Shown here piece after piece: positions 62,201-64,000 of a stretch of DNA of 64,000 nt (positions are counted from its first letter, which is position 1; each line of letters starts with the position of its first letter). A model generated the notes under the pieces. The model saw only the letters and a list, made by a program, of their open reading frames with translations. It did not search any database and was not told where the DNA came from. The DNA lies in the NCBI RefSeq assembly GCF_050948175.1, contig NC_135197.1:8016501-8080500 (forward strand). The letters run 5' to 3'. Position numbers and translations under genes: made by a program. Source of the DNA: Xylocopa sonorina. Lineage: Eukaryota; Arthropoda; Insecta; Hymenoptera; Apidae.

Positions 62201-64000
62201 TAGGAGCGTGCGAGTTTTAAATTTCTCGTTCGACAGCGACATTTTTTTAGCGGTCTAATCGGTAATTTATCGAAACGATTATTTTGCTAACTTGCTCGAA
62301 AATTTGGTGAGGTACACGGTTCCCGATTGGCTTGTCCTCTTTTTAGAGCGATTGCGAAACAAAACGCCGACACGTATATACGAGAAACGTTTTAATACCT
62401 GCGTTTTTATTATTAATAGTACACCGCGTTCAATCGTGATATAAGCTATCGAGCATAAACCTGGTGTCTGGTACATGGGTTTGTTTTTTTTCCCAAAGCT
62501 GAGTCAGATTCAAATTCGTTAGCGAGCTATTAAGGAAACAGGATACGATGAGTTCATTCGCACGTGACATTTAAAAATCCTCCTTCTCTTCTTCGTTTTT
62601 AAAATAATTTTTCTCTTGTATAAAATACGTGAAACTTTGAAAAAATATGACGTATGAAACGAGAGTTTGCCAATTGATTTTGATCGATTCCATCGTTGTT
62701 CGTTTCTCTCCGTAGCGAGCAAATTAAAAGAGATATCCCATAAAGTGGTCTTCTATCGAAGAAGAATACAAATTAATTTCCGTCCGCAGGCCTTCTGTTT
62801 ACCGCTCTGATTAATCGTCTTTGCGGTGGGCGACGCTCTGCCTCTTTCCACCCTCAGTCCTCTCCCCTGAAATCCACCCCCGTTCCATCAGCAACAGCTA
62901 CCCACGCTCTGTTCGTTCATCTCGCACGAAAGAATTTGTTTAACCTCACCAACTCATTCGTTAGTCGCGCAGTAATAGCATGGCCCGTGGAAACGGCGAT
63001 AAAACTTAATACATAGTCGAGGGTACATAGCTCCTTGGCCAGGATGAACGGGAGACTTTCTAATTAATTTCCAAAAAGACGCACGACCCGGAAACAGACC
63101 TAAAATATAACGCGAATGTTTCATTTCGAGCACCAGAATCGCCATTCTAAGCTTGCAGCGTTTGTACTAGGACCGCGATTTTCTCTTCCGTAGCTCCTCT
63201 TCTGCAAACAATAAATCTACTTTCTTCTAACTAATTCTAACTAATTTTAAACGGTATTAAATTCAGAGCCTGATTCGTCGAATCCAGTAAATATTTACTC
63301 GATTTAAATAAATTGTCACGTTTTAATTCGACTAAATGTTCCTCCATCACCTTCTAAAAGAAATCATTTACCCGAGTCAAGTTAAATTTCTTTTATAAAC
63401 TCTGTTTTTCTCACGCCCTCTGCCTTTTTCTCTCCACACGCCGCCCTTATTTCTGTCTCTCCGCCGTTTACTTAACACTCGTCCTCGCAGCTCTTATTTC
63501 CCTTCGATCCTCTTTTTGCGCCTCGCGCCAGTCCTTCTTCGTCCCTCTTCCTGTTATTTCACCCGGTGCTCGGCCTTCCTTCCGCTCCCCGGCTCTCCAG
63601 CCCCGTTTTTTACAGGGCCGCCGCTGTTTTCGCCGGTGTACGAAAATTATGAATCTTTTCGAGCATCCTTTGTAGCCGGCCGTTTCTTTACTCGCTCTTT
63701 TATTCGCGACTTTAAATCTCTCGTACCCCCGCGTTAACTGCCTGGTCTCGGTGCACTTTCGTAACAGCGCCGTTCCATGCACCACTCGCCATTTTGTTTA
63801 ACGCTGGCTGCTGGCCACTTAAACGATTCCCTTCTGTCTCACTGGCGCACTGTTTCCACCAATTTTTTAATTTTATCGTCCACAACAATGTTATCCATAA
63901 ATGTATGGAATATTGCTATTCGTCGCGTTTTTAAACATTGCAACAATTTAAAGGATCAGAATAAAATTTTGACAACTCTGAACAGTCTTCAGTTTTACTG
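59283..64000. other. Upstream region of the receptor gene, no gene recognised
   Basis: Contains unique AT-rich and CpG-containing sequence, with a small duplicated motif (TCTAGTTAGACCTG at about 61485 and 61546). The longest open frames have no recognisable domain. It may include distal regulatory DNA or non-coding 5' exons, which cannot be seen from sequence alone. Confidence 0.6.

Noticed and set aside
1..64000. tRNA, rRNA and CRISPR arrays
   Set aside because: By eye I found no cloverleaf with matching A and B boxes, no conserved rRNA blocks and no short regularly spaced direct repeats. A tRNAscan-SE run would be decisive for tRNA.

Overview
The window looks like nuclear DNA from an insect, most likely a hymenopteran such as a bee. 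Three things suggest this. Genes are split by long introns with GT..AG borders. The background is AT-rich but full of CpG words such as tcgcg. Both recognisable proteins have insect-type architecture: an SLC9B/NHA cation-proton antiporter and a Methuselah-family class B GPCR. The taxon is inferred from composition and gene family only. There are no operons, tRNA, rRNA or CRISPR arrays that I can see.

Plus strand, positions 1-31160, carries the 3' half of an NHA-type Na+/H+ antiporter gene. Three coding exons (1203-1403, 22906-23070, 30633-31160) encode the last 297 residues. All borders are phase 0. The 5' exons lie left of the window. Its introns are 21.5 kb and 7.6 kb. The larger one holds most of the tandem repeats in the window: 153, 181, about 170, 184, 142 and 121 bp units. 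It also holds a 227-bp TTAA-ended MITE. The 7.6-kb intron holds a second, degraded TTAA-type element.

Positions 31161-38577 have no convincing coding sequence. They hold the 3' UTR and the space between two convergent genes.

Minus strand, positions 59190 down to 38578, carries a complete nine-exon Methuselah-like receptor gene encoding about 713 residues. It has a signal peptide, an unusually long cysteine-rich ectodomain (exons 1-4), seven transmembrane segments (exons 5-9) and a short tail. Every junction keeps the reading frame. A TATA-like box and a TCAGT initiator sit just upstream. Its introns contain a (TA)n tract, a 159-bp tandem duplication, a 60-bp duplication and a 174-nt foldback.

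Positions 59200-64000 are upstream sequence with no recognisable gene. The two genes are convergent neighbours and nothing in the sequence ties their functions together. The most unusual items are non-coding: the two TTAA elements with a shared palindromic core, a 30-nt near-perfect palindrome, the 174-nt foldback, and a repeat copy carrying the conserved core and stem II of a hammerhead ribozyme, for which no full fold could be found.
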